DNA from: Mesotaenium endlicherianum
Taxonomy: Eukaryota; Streptophyta; Zygnematophyceae; Zygnematales; Mesotaeniaceae
Direction of reading: 5' to 3'
Assembly (NCBI GenBank): GCA_009602735.1
Contig: WELA01002258.1
Coordinates: forward strand, 672,568-719,159
DNA length: 46,592 nt
Positions 1 to 9,667 of the stretch are shown here, in pieces (position 1 is the first letter of the stretch; every line of letters starts with the position of its first letter). The position numbers and the translations under genes were made by a program. The notes beneath the pieces are model-generated. The model saw nothing but the letters and a program-made list of their open reading frames with translations. It was not told the DNA's origin and searched no databases.

Positions 1-683
1 GGCGAAGGCGCCAGCCCCCCCCCCACCCCTCGGCCCTCATCACATCTCGTCTCATCTCCTTCAGGGTGTGGACTCTGAAGGGCTGTCCTGAGAGTTCCCC
101 GTCGGGCGAGTGCACCCAAATGAGGCAGGTGCCCTGTTTGTTACAACAGAACAAAGGCCAAAAGGAAAACAAAGCAGACATACAAACAACGTGAGGTAAC
201 AGCTCAAGCCCGTTGAAAAGACTGGCATGGAAGAAATGAAGAGAGGGCGCTCCTGGGCCCAAAAGTGACTAGAGCAAGCACTCGCACGCAAGCGATGTGG
301 ATGAGTTTCTGGACATGAGGGTCTCAGAGTTTCAGGTGTTGACGATTTTCTAAGGCTAACGGCAAAAGGTTACTGGTTTGGCGTTCAGGTCTAAGGTTTG
401 GGGTTTAGGCTCGGCATGAGTGGCCGAGTGTTTGCTCAGCAGGTGACAGATGTCGGGTACCGCCCCTCGCACCGGATTCTGTTCCGAACAAAGTTTTGAC
501 CAGATTCCTCCTCCGCTGTCGCTTTCTTTGCCCGCCCCCCATAGGACCAGGCGCGACCCCCTGCTAGTGACAGACCTCACTCCCACTCCAAATGTGTTCC
601 GTTCTGACCCCTTTGCCGCCCCCCCCAAGGATGGGCCAACCCCCTGTGAGTGAGTGCCCACGTCCACTTTCCCAGTTTCCCAC

Positions 684-713
684 ACTCCCACTCCCACTCC
701 CACTCCCACTCCC
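684..713. repeat. (ACTCCC)n microsatellite
   Basis: Five perfect copies of the hexamer ACTCCC in tandem. It produces spurious Pro/Leu- and Trp/Glu-repeat reading frames on the two strands. Confidence 0.95.
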
Positions 714-2146
714 TGCCAGTCGCTGTCGGCCCTCCCCAACTGCAACCTCGCCCTTCCAGCAAACACGTGCACAGTTGAGCCTCGATCCCCCTCCTGCTAT
801 GCTCCTCTCCTTCGCCTTTTCTACTAATTGCTACTACTCGCGCGGCACTGAGAGCTCTCGGCGCTCAGAGGGACTGAAACTTTGTGGATCTGCGCTGCAG
901 GCGTAAGATTTATGGGGTTTCTGAAGTTAGGGTTTAGCCTTTTAAGCTCAGCTTTGGGCGCAGGCTGAGAGTTTCTGGGGCTCAGGGAATAGGGTCAACC
1001 TCCGGCGTGCCTGCAGGGACCCACGCACCCTTGGCAGTCGCGTGATTGCACTGGTGGCCTCGCGCTGAATGCCAGACAGTGGGGGGGAGGAGGGAGCAGA
1101 GAGTGGAGTGCCCTCCCCCCGCACGACGCACAGGCAGACCCCTGTGCACGCGTGCGTAGGTCGGCGGCCTGGCGTGGCCAGGCCTTACCTGCAGGTTGCA
1201 TGTGCGGATGGTTTCACGCCTGCACGCGTGAGTGCTTGTTTCATACCTGCACAGGCGAAAACGGCCCGGCCATACCTGCACGCACCGAGTCGCAGGCGTT
1301 CACATTCACGGGCAGCCCCTGTGCCCTCATCCTGCCACAGGTGTCAGTCATCCACCTCCCCCCGGCCTCCCCACGCGCGTGCACGCGCCCTCCCCCGCGC
1401 ATGTTTTTCTTCAGCAGCCGTGCATAGGAAGAGCAGAGCATGGCCGCCCGCCACCGCCGCCGCCCGCTGCCGCTGCCGCAGCATCTCGTCCAACGACAGA
1501 GTGCGCCCTCCTGGGCCAGGCCAGGCCCTCTGCGCATGGCAGAGATGGGTCGCAGGTGCGGAGGACTCGGGAGCATGCCGACGAGCCGGGAGGATGTGGG
1601 CGTGCAGGCTGGGCGCGACGGCAGCAACTGCGGCGGGGGCGGCAGCGGCGGCGGTGGTGCCGGCTCCGGCGCACGACCAGGGCTGCGGCGCTTGCATGCG
1701 CGCGCCCAGCAGAAGGAAAGGAAAGGCCGGGGCCGCGAGTCGCAAAAAAAGGGGGGGGTGCCCCTCCTCTGACGCTGCTCTCCGAGGATGACATTTGTCA
1801 GCCCAGGTGCTTGTAAGCTGTCACAGAGGCCCGGCCACAGCTGCAGGGCCCGCTCGGCGCCGCCGTCCTGCTGACCTGTCATGCCAATCATTTGCAGCAA
1901 AGCGCACGCGCCCGCTCACACTCAAGCTTGGCCCCAAGAGGACGCAACAGGTGGCGCTCACGGCCTTGTGCACTTGGCAAAGAGGCCGGCCTCGAAGTTG
2001 AGGCTGAGGACGCCAATTGCTGCCTCTGTAGGCCACCTTGGTGTGCTATTTCCTAAAGCTAGATGCTCCGTCCAACGTTGGCACCGTTCCCTCAATTGTT
2101 GGGGTCTTCTTTTGCCATCTGCCCCCCGCGGAGCAGCGGTGATGTG

Positions 2147-2245
2147 GAGGGACCTGCCCCTGCCCCCTGCCCCTGCTCCTGCCCCTGCCCCCCTGCCCCC
2201 TGCCGGTCCCCCCACGCCCCTGCCACTGCCGTTGCCCCTGCAGCG
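2147..2245. repeat. CCCCTG-rich simple repeat
   Basis: Irregular tandem array of CCCCTG and CCCCCTG units with a few interruptions. It forms a strongly strand-asymmetric C-rich tract; the opposite strand is G-rich with many runs of three to five G. Confidence 0.85.
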
Positions 2246-2726
2246 GGAGTGAGAACTAACACCACGGCGCTTGCGGTGTTGAGGCAACGCACGCGATCGC
2301 CAATGTGAAGGGGCATGCCCCCGCCCCTTCGTCGATTGGAGGCTCTCGGTGACTGCCACGCGGGTGCCACCTGGCGTCGGCGCAGGGCCTCTCCACAAGC
2401 CAGCATGCTTGTGGCATCAGCAGGTGGCGCAGGCTCAATGCAGCCCCGCTGCTCCCCCTCCTCCTGCTCCACCTGCTCGGATCCGGGTCAGAGTGCTGCC
2501 ACGTGGCGCGCCCTCCCTCCCAGCGTGGTGCTGGAGAATCTCAGTGACAGTGATAGACAAACTCAACTGAGGGCAGCACGCTGCCAGGATGCAAGGCGCT
2601 GCCATGGCTGCCGTCTGCTACAACATTCTGCCACGTGGCGCGCCCTCCTCCCTGCGCGCCATTCCTGCCATGTGGCTGCCCACGATGACCTGCGGCGGCC
2701 CGACCGTCAAGCTCTAAACCAAAAGG

Positions 2727-3005
2727 CTGCTGCGCCATAGCTGGCCCGCATGCCCTCCCTGCCCGAAGGGCTGTGCCATACCTGACCCAGTTGGATCCAC
2801 CCGCTGAACCCTGCGTGGCCCACTTAGGACCCCCCCTTGCTAAAATGTGGAGGGCGGGGCCATACTTGGCCCTGTTTGTTGGGACCGCTTGCTGAACCCT
2901 GGAGGGCTGCGCCAAAACTGGCCCATCTGTAATCGCCCGCTCAACTGAGGAGAGCTACACCATAGCTGGCCCTTCGAGACCACATGCTGAGCACTGGAGG
3001 GCGGG
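2727..3005. repeat. Degenerate tandem repeat, units of roughly 50-80 bp
   Basis: A recurring block of the form GGGCTG-GCCATA-CTGGCCC followed by CCGCTGAACCCTGG occurs about five times, near 2727, 2769, 2851, 2904 and 2953. Spacing is variable and the copies carry many substitutions. The two sub-blocks stay in the same order, so this is an old tandem array rather than chance low complexity. Confidence 0.65.
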
Positions 3006-3579
3006 AGACAGCGCCAGCTGAGGCCCTCCTCTCCAGCCAGGAGGAGGAGGAGGACGACGAGGAGAGCCTGTCAGACTGGAGGTAGTGGTGGTGACGTGGT
3101 TGGAACGGGTCACTGCAGGCTCCATGCGGTACACATGAGGTACGGAGAGCATGCAGGGCTTTCGATAAACATGCGAGGTGGTACATGAAGTGACATGAAG
3201 CGTACCATGTGCTTAGCTGGCATCGCAGAACCACAAGGGGTCGTCGAGTCTTTCCTACATGATTTGTGACAATGATGTTCGGGACTTGAATTCCCGAATA
3301 ACTGATACATGACAATTTGCAACTTTGGCATATTTATTTACAAGCACGATCTGCTCACGAGGGCCAGTTGCGTCTGTGCAGCAGGCGACGGCGGGGGAAG
3401 AATCAAGAAGGAATTTATATGCAGGAGACGTGCAGGAGCCGGCAAAAATTGGAAACGCATTCAGGAATGAGGTACAGAGGTAACTGCACATGAAAGCACT
3501 CGAGAGGCGATGACGCTCCGCAGTGCTCAACAGCACCACTTATACAAACTGGTACAATATGAAGAATGGACCGCCCGGC

Positions 3580-3584
3580 ACCTT
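3580..3584. repeat. Target-site duplication, left copy (ACCTT)
   Basis: Five bases ACCTT directly before the 5' LTR are repeated exactly at 10172-10176 directly after the 3' LTR. This is the 5-bp duplication expected from LTR-retrotransposon integration and fixes both ends of the element. Confidence 0.95.
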
Positions 3585-4081
3585 TGTTGACTGAGTCATG
3601 AGTCAGTTGACCACTTGAAGTTGACTAAGTTGACTCTGCTGACGCTATAATATGTCATTCATTCAGTTGACCTAGAATTGCTTACTATGTGTTCACACTA
3701 GTACTAGCTTATCTAGTTCCAACTAGACTAGTGTTTTTCGTTCACACTTGCAGGACCTAGTCAGTTGTCAAATCTGTCACCTGCTGACATATGTGTTGAC
3801 TAGAAGTTGCCAAGTGCGTTGCATCCTAGCTAAGCATTCTAGCAGCAACTAGTCACACACACTAGCTAGCCAGAGCAGTCCAGCAGACATAAAAGATTAC
3901 ACAGCATGCTTATAATTCACTCTGCAAAATCAATATCATTTATGAAGAAAAGCTTCACCTTGTAATTCAAAGTCTGAAAGTCAAACTTTATCACTTTAAA
4001 AGATCCTCATGTAAAGTTTATCTATACTTTACTTTCTACTAAAATCTGCCAGACTCTAGCCATGGCAGAGATTAATCAACA
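3585..4081 (+). repeat. 5' LTR of the copia element (497 bp)
   Basis: Starts TGTTGA and ends TCAACA. It lacks 7 bp near its left end that are present in the 3' LTR (9678-9684 region) and differs by one further substitution (C at 4032 versus T in the other copy). An A/T-rich TATA-like stretch (ACATAAAAGA, about 3888) lies in the right half and could be the U3 promoter. The final 20 bases already encode the N-terminus of gag-pol, starting at ATG 4062. Confidence 0.97.
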
Positions 4082-7000
4082 TGGTATCAAAGGCCTAACA
4101 GTGAAAGAGTTTGATGGCATTAATTTCCAGCAATGGAGCAACCGACTTAGAATTATGATGAGGCCTGTTGGTCTTTGGGCTCATCTTAATGAAGATCTTC
4201 AAGTTCCAGCTGAACCTGCAGAAGTCAAAGAAAAGTTCATTCAGAAAAGAGATTCTGCTCTTGCTGTGTTAGTAGCAAGTTTGTCATCAGAACATTTTGA
4301 GCTTATTCAAGAATATGATGAGCCTAGACCTGCCTGGAAAGCATTGGTTGCTCATTTTGCTCCTAACAATGTTCCTCAGATGCGTTTATACAGATCTCAG
4401 ATGAATGCCATGCGAAAGCAAACTAATGAAAAGATGGAGGCCTATGTGCTCCGTTTCAAGGCAGTTATTACCAATCTCAAGGCTATTGCTCAAAATGTGA
4501 CTGATGCTGAAATACTCTCAGCATTTATGGGTGGCTTACCTGATCAGCAGCTACTGAATCTTCAGCTCAGTGTTCTCAAACCAGAAGAGCAGACCTTTGA
4601 CGGCTTCTCCAAGTTCCTTATTACTGAAGACAATCAAAGAGCAGTCACAGATACCATTCAAGAACTGGCATTATATGCCAAACCTTCTGCTCCCTTCTCT
4701 AAGTCAGTATTGTCCTCCTCAGGCAATCAGAAGTATAAAGCAGACTCCTCTTCTCTGTCTTCTGAGAAAGCCAAGCTTTTCTGCAAATACTGCAAGCAAA
4801 AGGGTCACACAAAGGAGACCTGCCCTAAACTTGCTGCCAAAGCTAAAGCTCAATCAGCTCAGCTCTCCTCCACAGATTCTGACTCAGTAGCAGCACATAC
4901 CTCTTTACTTCAGGAGCATAGCCTCTTTGTCTCCCTCCTCCTGACTAATAGTCAGCCTCTCCCTGCCTGGATATTGGACTCTGGCGCCTCTGCTCACATG
5001 TGCCATGTCAAAGAGTGGTTTTCAACTCTGACAGAACTTACTCCGCCTCAACCCATCACATTGGGCAATGGTTCAGTAGTTCAGGCCACTCATTATGGCA
5101 CCATTCCAGTCCTTTTCTCTGATAGGCACAAGAAAGAACACCCTGTTCTTCTTCATGAAGTTCTATTTGTCCCTTCATTGACTCACAACCTCTTTAGTGT
5201 CATACAGGCTACTGCAAAAGGAGCTCAACTTGCTTTCTCCGGCACTACCTGCACTCTCTTTAATGCCAACCATCAACCAGTTGGGTTTGCCAAGAAGGTT
5301 TCTAGACTTTATGAGCTCCAGTGTGAAGCTCAAAGAGCCCTTCAGAAGTCTACCCCTTATGCTCCTCAGCAAGCAGTTCTTACAGCCAATATGACAGCTA
5401 CTGCCAATCTGTGGCATCGTAGATTTGGACATCTCAGCTTCACATCCCTGTACAAGCTTCAGCAGGAACAGCTGGTTGCAGGCTTACCTCCCAATCTATT
5501 CTCTTCTCATTCTCCTTCAACTCTATGCTCCCCTTGCCTTCAAGGCCACCACAGTAGGAAGTCCTTTCCTGCTCATCAGCACAATAGAGCTGCTCGTCCA
5601 TTAGATCTTGTTCACACTGATATTTCTGGACCTATGCAGACTCAGGCTCATGGAGGCAGCAGATACTTCATCTCTTTCCTAGATGATCACTCACGCTTTC
5701 CTATGGTGGTCATGCTCAGACACAAGTCTGATGCTCTTCAAGCTGCTCAAGAATATGCTGCCCTGGTGGAGAACATGCACAGCTCTACCATCAAAGCGTT
5801 TCGATCAGATAATGGAGGAGAATATATTTCTAAGAAATTTCAGCAGTGGTGCTCTGAGAAAGGCATTCTTCAACAGTTCACAGTTCCTTACACTCCTCAA
5901 CAAAATGGAGCTGCTGAACGATTCAACAGAACAGTCCAAGAGCAGGCCAAGTCTATGCTAGCAGATGCTGGCCTATCTCTAAGTTTCTGGGCTGAGGCAG
6001 TGAATACTGCAACTTATCTGATTCAGCGATCTCCCTCTTCTGTCCTTCAAGGCCAAACTCCATTTGAGGCCTGGTTTGGATCTAAGCCTTCTGTGGATCA
6101 TTTTCGCATATTTGGCTGCCCTGCCTTTGTGCAAATTCCCAAACATCAAAGACAGAAATTCTCTGCTGCGAGTGAACCCTGCATTTTCGTTGGCTACTGT
6201 ACTGCTTTCAAAGCATACAAATTGTACAATCCCAAGACGAAAAAGAGTCTAATTTCTCGCGATGTTCAATTTCAGGAATTGCCTTCTTCAGATACAGGGC
6301 CTTCCTCAGGCTCTTCAGTTCCTGAGCTTACCTTTGATCCAGCAGAGCCTCTTCCTTCCTTGCCAGCGCCTCCTGCTGCTGCTCCTCCTCTTCCTCCAGC
6401 AGCTTCGGCTCCTGTGACTCCAGTCCAGCCTGTTCCATCAGCAGTCAACAGAGATAGTTCTGCTTCCGAAATACCTGAATCTTCTCAGAGACCTTCTTCC
6501 TCAGGAGTCTTCCGCCCATTGGCACCTTCTCTTGAGTCCATTCCTGAGAATCAATCAGTCAGTGAACCTTCTTCTAGAGTCTCCACTAGAGCTGCAGCCA
6601 AACCTCCCCATTTTTACAAACAGCTCAATTCCAAAGGAATGACTCATGCCATCTTTATGGCTCTCTCTGCCACTTCTGTCTCTTCAGATCCGACCTCGTA
6701 CAAAGATGCCATGAGCAGACCAGATGCCTCTAAGTGGCTGCAAGCCATGCACTCTGAGCTTGAATCCATAGCAGTCAATCATACCTATGACCTTGTTCCT
6801 AGGCCCTCAGGTGTCAACTGCATTCCTACCATGTGGATCTTTGTTACTAAAAGGACTCTTGATGGAGACATTGCCAAGTACAAAGCCAGACTGGTGGCCC
6901 TTGGTAACAGGCAGAAAGAAGGCATTGACTATGATGAGACCTTCAGCCCTGTGGTAAAATATGACTCTCTCAGGCTCTTCTTGGCCATCTCGTCAAGCCT

Positions 7001-8711
7001 GAGCCTCACAGTTCACCAGATGGATGTACAGACAGCATTTCTCAATGGGACTATCCATGAGGAGGTTTACCTTCTTCAGCCTCCTGGCTTTCCAGACCCT
7101 TATGCCCCAGACCATGTCTGCCGTCTCAACAAAGCTCTTTATGGTCTCAAGCAGGCTCCGAGGGCTTGGCACATCAAGATCAATCAGACCCTCCTTGATC
7201 TTGGTCTTCAGAAAAGCAAGGCAGATCCCTGTCTCTACACTCTTCCTTCTGCCAGCTATCATTTATTTGTAGCACTCTATGTAGATGACCTTGTCATTGC
7301 CTCTGATGACTTCTCTGCCCTCTCTCAGTTTAAAGATCATCTTGCTGCTACATTTAAGATGACTGATCTGGGCCCCATTAAGCAGTGTCTAGGCATACAT
7401 ATTCAGCAAGACCTGACAGCAGGCACCATCTCTCTCTCTCAGTCTCATTACATTCAAGAGATGATTCAGAAATTTGGTTTCAGTAATATGAAGCCACTTA
7501 CCACTCCCATGGAGCCTACCTGTCGGCTTACCTCCAAGGATGCCCCTACCACCATGCAGGAGAAGAAGTTCATCTCTCAAATTCCATACAGCCAGGCTGT
7601 TGGCAGCCTCATGTTTGCTGCTACCTGCACAAGGCCAGACATAGCCCAAGCTGTTAGCAAAGTTGCCGCCTACATGCATTCACCCAGCAGAAAGGCATGG
7701 CAAGCTGTAGTTCACATTTTCCGCTATCTCATTGGCAATGACTACAATCTTGTCTACAGCAATCATACTTCCGATATGGCTGTCTATGCCTACACTGACT
7801 CAGATCATGCAGCAGACCATGAACTCAGGCGTTCAACAGGCGGCTTTGTCTTCATTTTGGCTGGAGGTGCTGTCTCTTGGAAATCCAAGAAACTTACCAA
7901 GGTCGTCGACTCTTCTACAGCTGCTGAGTATCTTGCTCTTCACAAGGCTACTACTCATGCACTCTACATCAGGCAGCTTCTATCCGACTTTGGTTTTCCT
8001 CCAGACGAGCCTACAGCTATTCTTACAGACTCTAATGGAGCGGTGGCCATCTGCAAGAGAGACCAGATTGAACAAGACAGCAAGACAGTGGAGACTGCAG
8101 AACATATTATCAGGCAAGAATATTCGCTTCTTCAAATCTGTCCTTTGAAAATTTCCACAAAAGAAAATGTGGCTGATGCACTCACTAAGCCCCTTCCCGG
8201 GCCTAAGCATCATTATTGCTGTCAGCACATGCAGTTAGTTCTCTCAGGGACTTCTCTTCTTCCCCAGAGTTTCCCCACTATTTTGGCCTCTCCACAGTCT
8301 ACATCTCAAGTTACCAAGAAGCGTCCTAGAGAAGACCTTGACACAGATGTGCTACTGGCCCCCCCCCCTAAGGCCCTGGTTTCTATTGGCCCGTGTCTTC
8401 CTCCTAGCCCTGTGCCCGTCTCTCAGCCAGCCTCGTTTGCCCTTAGTTCTTCCTCAGAATTCCCTTCTCTTCCATCACTCTCTCAGGTGCAGAGGCAAGC
8501 ATCTGTTCCCCCCCATTATCCTCTCAACTCTGTAGCAGCATCCAGGCAGAAATGGATTCTTGCAGTTACGACTCAAGTGGCTCCTCCTCCCCTGCCTCCC
8601 TTGGAACCTGCTCAGATCATTCAGCAATTTTACACAGAGGCTAGGCAGGCATCTCTCCTAGAGCAGGCAAAGTTGGCAGAGGAGACCCTCGCCTTTGAGC
8701 ACAATATGTAA
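4062..8711 (+). CDS. Ty1/copia Gag-Pol polyprotein (1,549 aa), intact
   Basis: Single open frame. Residues 1-220 are a UBN2/retrotrans_gag-like capsid. A CCHC zinc knuckle (CX2CX4HX4C) is at 241-254. The aspartic protease motif LDSGAS has its catalytic Asp at 306. GAG-pre-integrase with the HHCC zinc site is around 455-510. The integrase core has D520, D583 and E619 (D-X35-E). Reverse transcriptase has YVDD at 1073-1076. RNase H has D1246, E1289 and D1323. About 160 residues follow RNase H; they are Pro/Ser-rich, contain a basic KKRPRED stretch near 1418, and match no domain I know. All catalytic residues are present. The start at 4062 has a good plant context (gccATGGc) but lies inside the LTR; the next in-frame Met is about 30 codons on, inside the capsid. 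Gag and Pol share one frame, as in many plant copia elements. Confidence 0.96.
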   Translation: MAEINQHGIKGLTVKEFDGINFQQWSNRLRIMMRPVGLWAHLNEDLQVPAEPAEVKEKFIQKRDSALAVLVASLSSEHFELIQEYDEPRPAWKALVAHFAPNNVPQMRLYRSQMNAMRKQTNEKMEAYVLRFKAVITNLKAIAQNVTDAEILSAFMGGLPDQQLLNLQLSVLKPEEQTFDGFSKFLITEDNQRAVTDTIQELALYAKPSAPFSKSVLSSSGNQKYKADSSSLSSEKAKLFCKYCKQKGHTKETCPKLAAKAKAQSAQLSSTDSDSVAAHTSLLQEHSLFVSLLLTNSQPLPAWILDSGASAHMCHVKEWFSTLTELTPPQPITLGNGSVVQATHYGTIPVLFSDRHKKEHPVLLHEVLFVPSLTHNLFSVIQATAKGAQLAFSGTTCTLFNANHQPVGFAKKVSRLYELQCEAQRALQKSTPYAPQQAVLTANMTATANLWHRRFGHLSFTSLYKLQQEQLVAGLPPNLFSSHSPSTLCSPCLQGHHSRKSFPAHQHNRAARPLDLVHTDISGPMQTQAHGGSRYFISFLDDHSRFPMVVMLRHKSDALQAAQEYAALVENMHSSTIKAFRSDNGGEYISKKFQQWCSEKGILQQFTVPYTPQQNGAAERFNRTVQEQAKSMLADAGLSLSFWAEAVNTATYLIQRSPSSVLQGQTPFEAWFGSKPSVDHFRIFGCPAFVQIPKHQRQKFSAASEPCIFVGYCTAFKAYKLYNPKTKKSLISRDVQFQELPSSDTGPSSGSSVPELTFDPAEPLPSLPAPPAAAPPLPPAASAPVTPVQPVPSAVNRDSSASEIPESSQRPSSSGVFRPLAPSLESIPENQSVSEPSSRVSTRAAAKPPHFYKQLNSKGMTHAIFMALSATSVSSDPTSYKDAMSRPDASKWLQAMHSELESIAVNHTYDLVPRPSGVNCIPTMWIFVTKRTLDGDIAKYKARLVALGNRQKEGIDYDETFSPVVKYDSLRLFLAISSSLSLTVHQMDVQTAFLNGTIHEEVYLLQPPGFPDPYAPDHVCRLNKALYGLKQAPRAWHIKINQTLLDLGLQKSKADPCLYTLPSASYHLFVALYVDDLVIASDDFSALSQFKDHLAATFKMTDLGPIKQCLGIHIQQDLTAGTISLSQSHYIQEMIQKFGFSNMKPLTTPMEPTCRLTSKDAPTTMQEKKFISQIPYSQAVGSLMFAATCTRPDIAQAVSKVAAYMHSPSRKAWQAVVHIFRYLIGNDYNLVYSNHTSDMAVYAYTDSDHAADHELRRSTGGFVFILAGGAVSWKSKKLTKVVDSSTAAEYLALHKATTHALYIRQLLSDFGFPPDEPTAILTDSNGAVAICKRDQIEQDSKTVETAEHIIRQEYSLLQICPLKISTKENVADALTKPLPGPKHHYCCQHMQLVLSGTSLLPQSFPTILASPQSTSQVTKKRPREDLDTDVLLAPPPKALVSIGPCLPPSPVPVSQPASFALSSSSEFPSLPSLSQVQRQASVPPHYPLNSVAASRQKWILAVTTQVAPPPLPPLEPAQIIQQFYTEARQASLLEQAKLAEETLAFEHNM
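4082..4093 (+). promoter_or_regulatory. Primer-binding site for initiator tRNA-Met, inside the coding frame
   Basis: TGGTATCA follows the 5' LTR with no spacer and matches the complement of the 3' end of plant initiator tRNA-Met for eight bases, with partial match after that. This is the usual copia primer. It is translated as part of gag-pol, codons 7 to about 11. Confidence 0.9.
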
Positions 8712-8747
8712 TTTTCTCCAGATATTTCAACAGTGATGACATTTACC

Positions 8748-9146
8748 TCATTCCTCATTGTCATCTGCAGAGAATATTTCTGATTCAATTGATCCACTAG
8801 TCCAGCTCTCATTCCCTGACTCACTGGAATCCCCAAAGTAGATCTTGTTTGCTCTCATATCTATGTCTCCAAAGGCTTTCAGCACATCCCCGTCTCTTGC
8901 TCTCTGCACATTCTCTTCTGGCCAGTCTCTCATTAATTCTGCCTGCAAGAGACATAGCTGCCTCAATTTCTCCCTGTTATATGGCCCCATTACTGCCTCT
9001 ACTACTCCCTCAGCAGGCATCCCATCTAGGGCATATTTTATCCCATCCTTTAGCCTCTCGAGCTTCTCTAACAGCTCTAGTTTTCTTCCCATATTCCTCC
9101 TATACTGCCCCAGTAACTCCTCAATTTCCTCTACAGACCACTCCAT
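8748..9146 (-). CDS. Antisense ORF in the copia 3' region, acidic coiled-coil protein (132 aa), unknown
   Basis: Encoded opposite to gag-pol and ending 36 bp from the pol stop. The first half (about residues 4-45) is rich in Glu, Leu, Lys and Arg with heptad-like spacing, suggesting a coiled coil. The last 25 residues are Ser/Asp/Glu-rich and very acidic. The ATG at 9146 sits in a favourable context (cagccATGG). The translation looks like ordinary soluble protein rather than a shadow frame, and the plus strand here has no competing domain. I do not recognise a family. Antisense ORFs near the 3' LTR are known from Tat-lineage Ty3/gypsy elements but I do not know one in copia. It could also be a captured host gene fragment. 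A product is not proven. Confidence 0.55.
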   Translation of the reverse strand: MEWSVEEIEELLGQYRRNMGRKLELLEKLERLKDGIKYALDGMPAEGVVEAVMGPYNREKLRQLCLLQAELMRDWPEENVQRARDGDVLKAFGDIDMRANKIYFGDSSESGNESWTSGSIESEIFSADDNEE

Positions 9147-9658
9147 GGCTGTTCTCTATGAGGCACTGCTAAGCACTTTCCATCAGCTACTAGCATTTTT
9201 AGGAGCGCTTTGCCCTAATTGCTATTCCATTCCTAGCTGTACAGTGCCTGCATTCTCTCTCAAAAGTCGCTCTGGGCTTTCTCAGTTAGCACTTTCGCTC
9301 TCACATTCGCGACATGCACAACTTTTTTTCCAAGCTTGTGCTTCCACGGTGGCAGTAGCTTTTCCCATCTGATTGGTCTAGCTTAGCCCCTCCTCTCGTT
9401 TCCTAGGTGGCCCATAGGTGTCCATGTGACAACCACAGGCTGCCCACTCGCTCTGAGTCCAGCAAAGCAGATTCTTTCTTGCTTGTACCATTTTCGGTCC
9501 ACATCGCTTCACGACCCTTTCTGGTCCATTTTTGGGCCATATTTGGCACAAGACCTTCCTTTGGGCCCTCCTCTCCGTCTGTCTCCGCCGCGCGTCTCCG
9601 ACTTTCCTGGTCAACCTTTGTCTTTTGGCCTGATGACTCTTTCAAGACCCCTCAGTCC
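9147..9658. other. Copia 3' untranslated internal region
   Basis: Between the antisense ORF and the polypurine tract. Short frames on both strands are not convincing. If the antisense ORF is expressed, its promoter would be here or in the 3' LTR read backwards. Confidence 0.6.
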
Positions 9659-9667
9659 AGGGGGGCA
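9659..9667 (+). promoter_or_regulatory. Polypurine tract of the copia element
   Basis: AGGGGGGCA sits directly before the 3' LTR, where plus-strand DNA synthesis is primed. Confidence 0.9.

Larger units (their letters stand above)
1..3579. other. GC-rich low-complexity intergenic DNA, no supported gene
   Basis: No reading frame here looks like a protein. Long frames are open on both strands and in several frames at once, which is what stop-poor GC-rich DNA gives, and their translations are compositionally biased (Pro/Arg/Ala/Gly) without recognisable motifs. The stretch contains hexanucleotide and C-rich simple repeats, a duplicated 20-bp segment (2497-2516 and 2629-2648) with a CACGTG core, and a degenerate tandem repeat near 2.73-3.0 kb. 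From about 3.1 kb the composition becomes more balanced up to the copia insertion. A distant gene or untranslated exon cannot be excluded. Confidence 0.6.

Noticed and set aside
1069..1900. Several overlapping frames of 100-240 codons on both strands
   Set aside because: Stop-poor GC-rich DNA opens four or more frames at once; the translations are Pro/Ala/Arg-rich with no motif.
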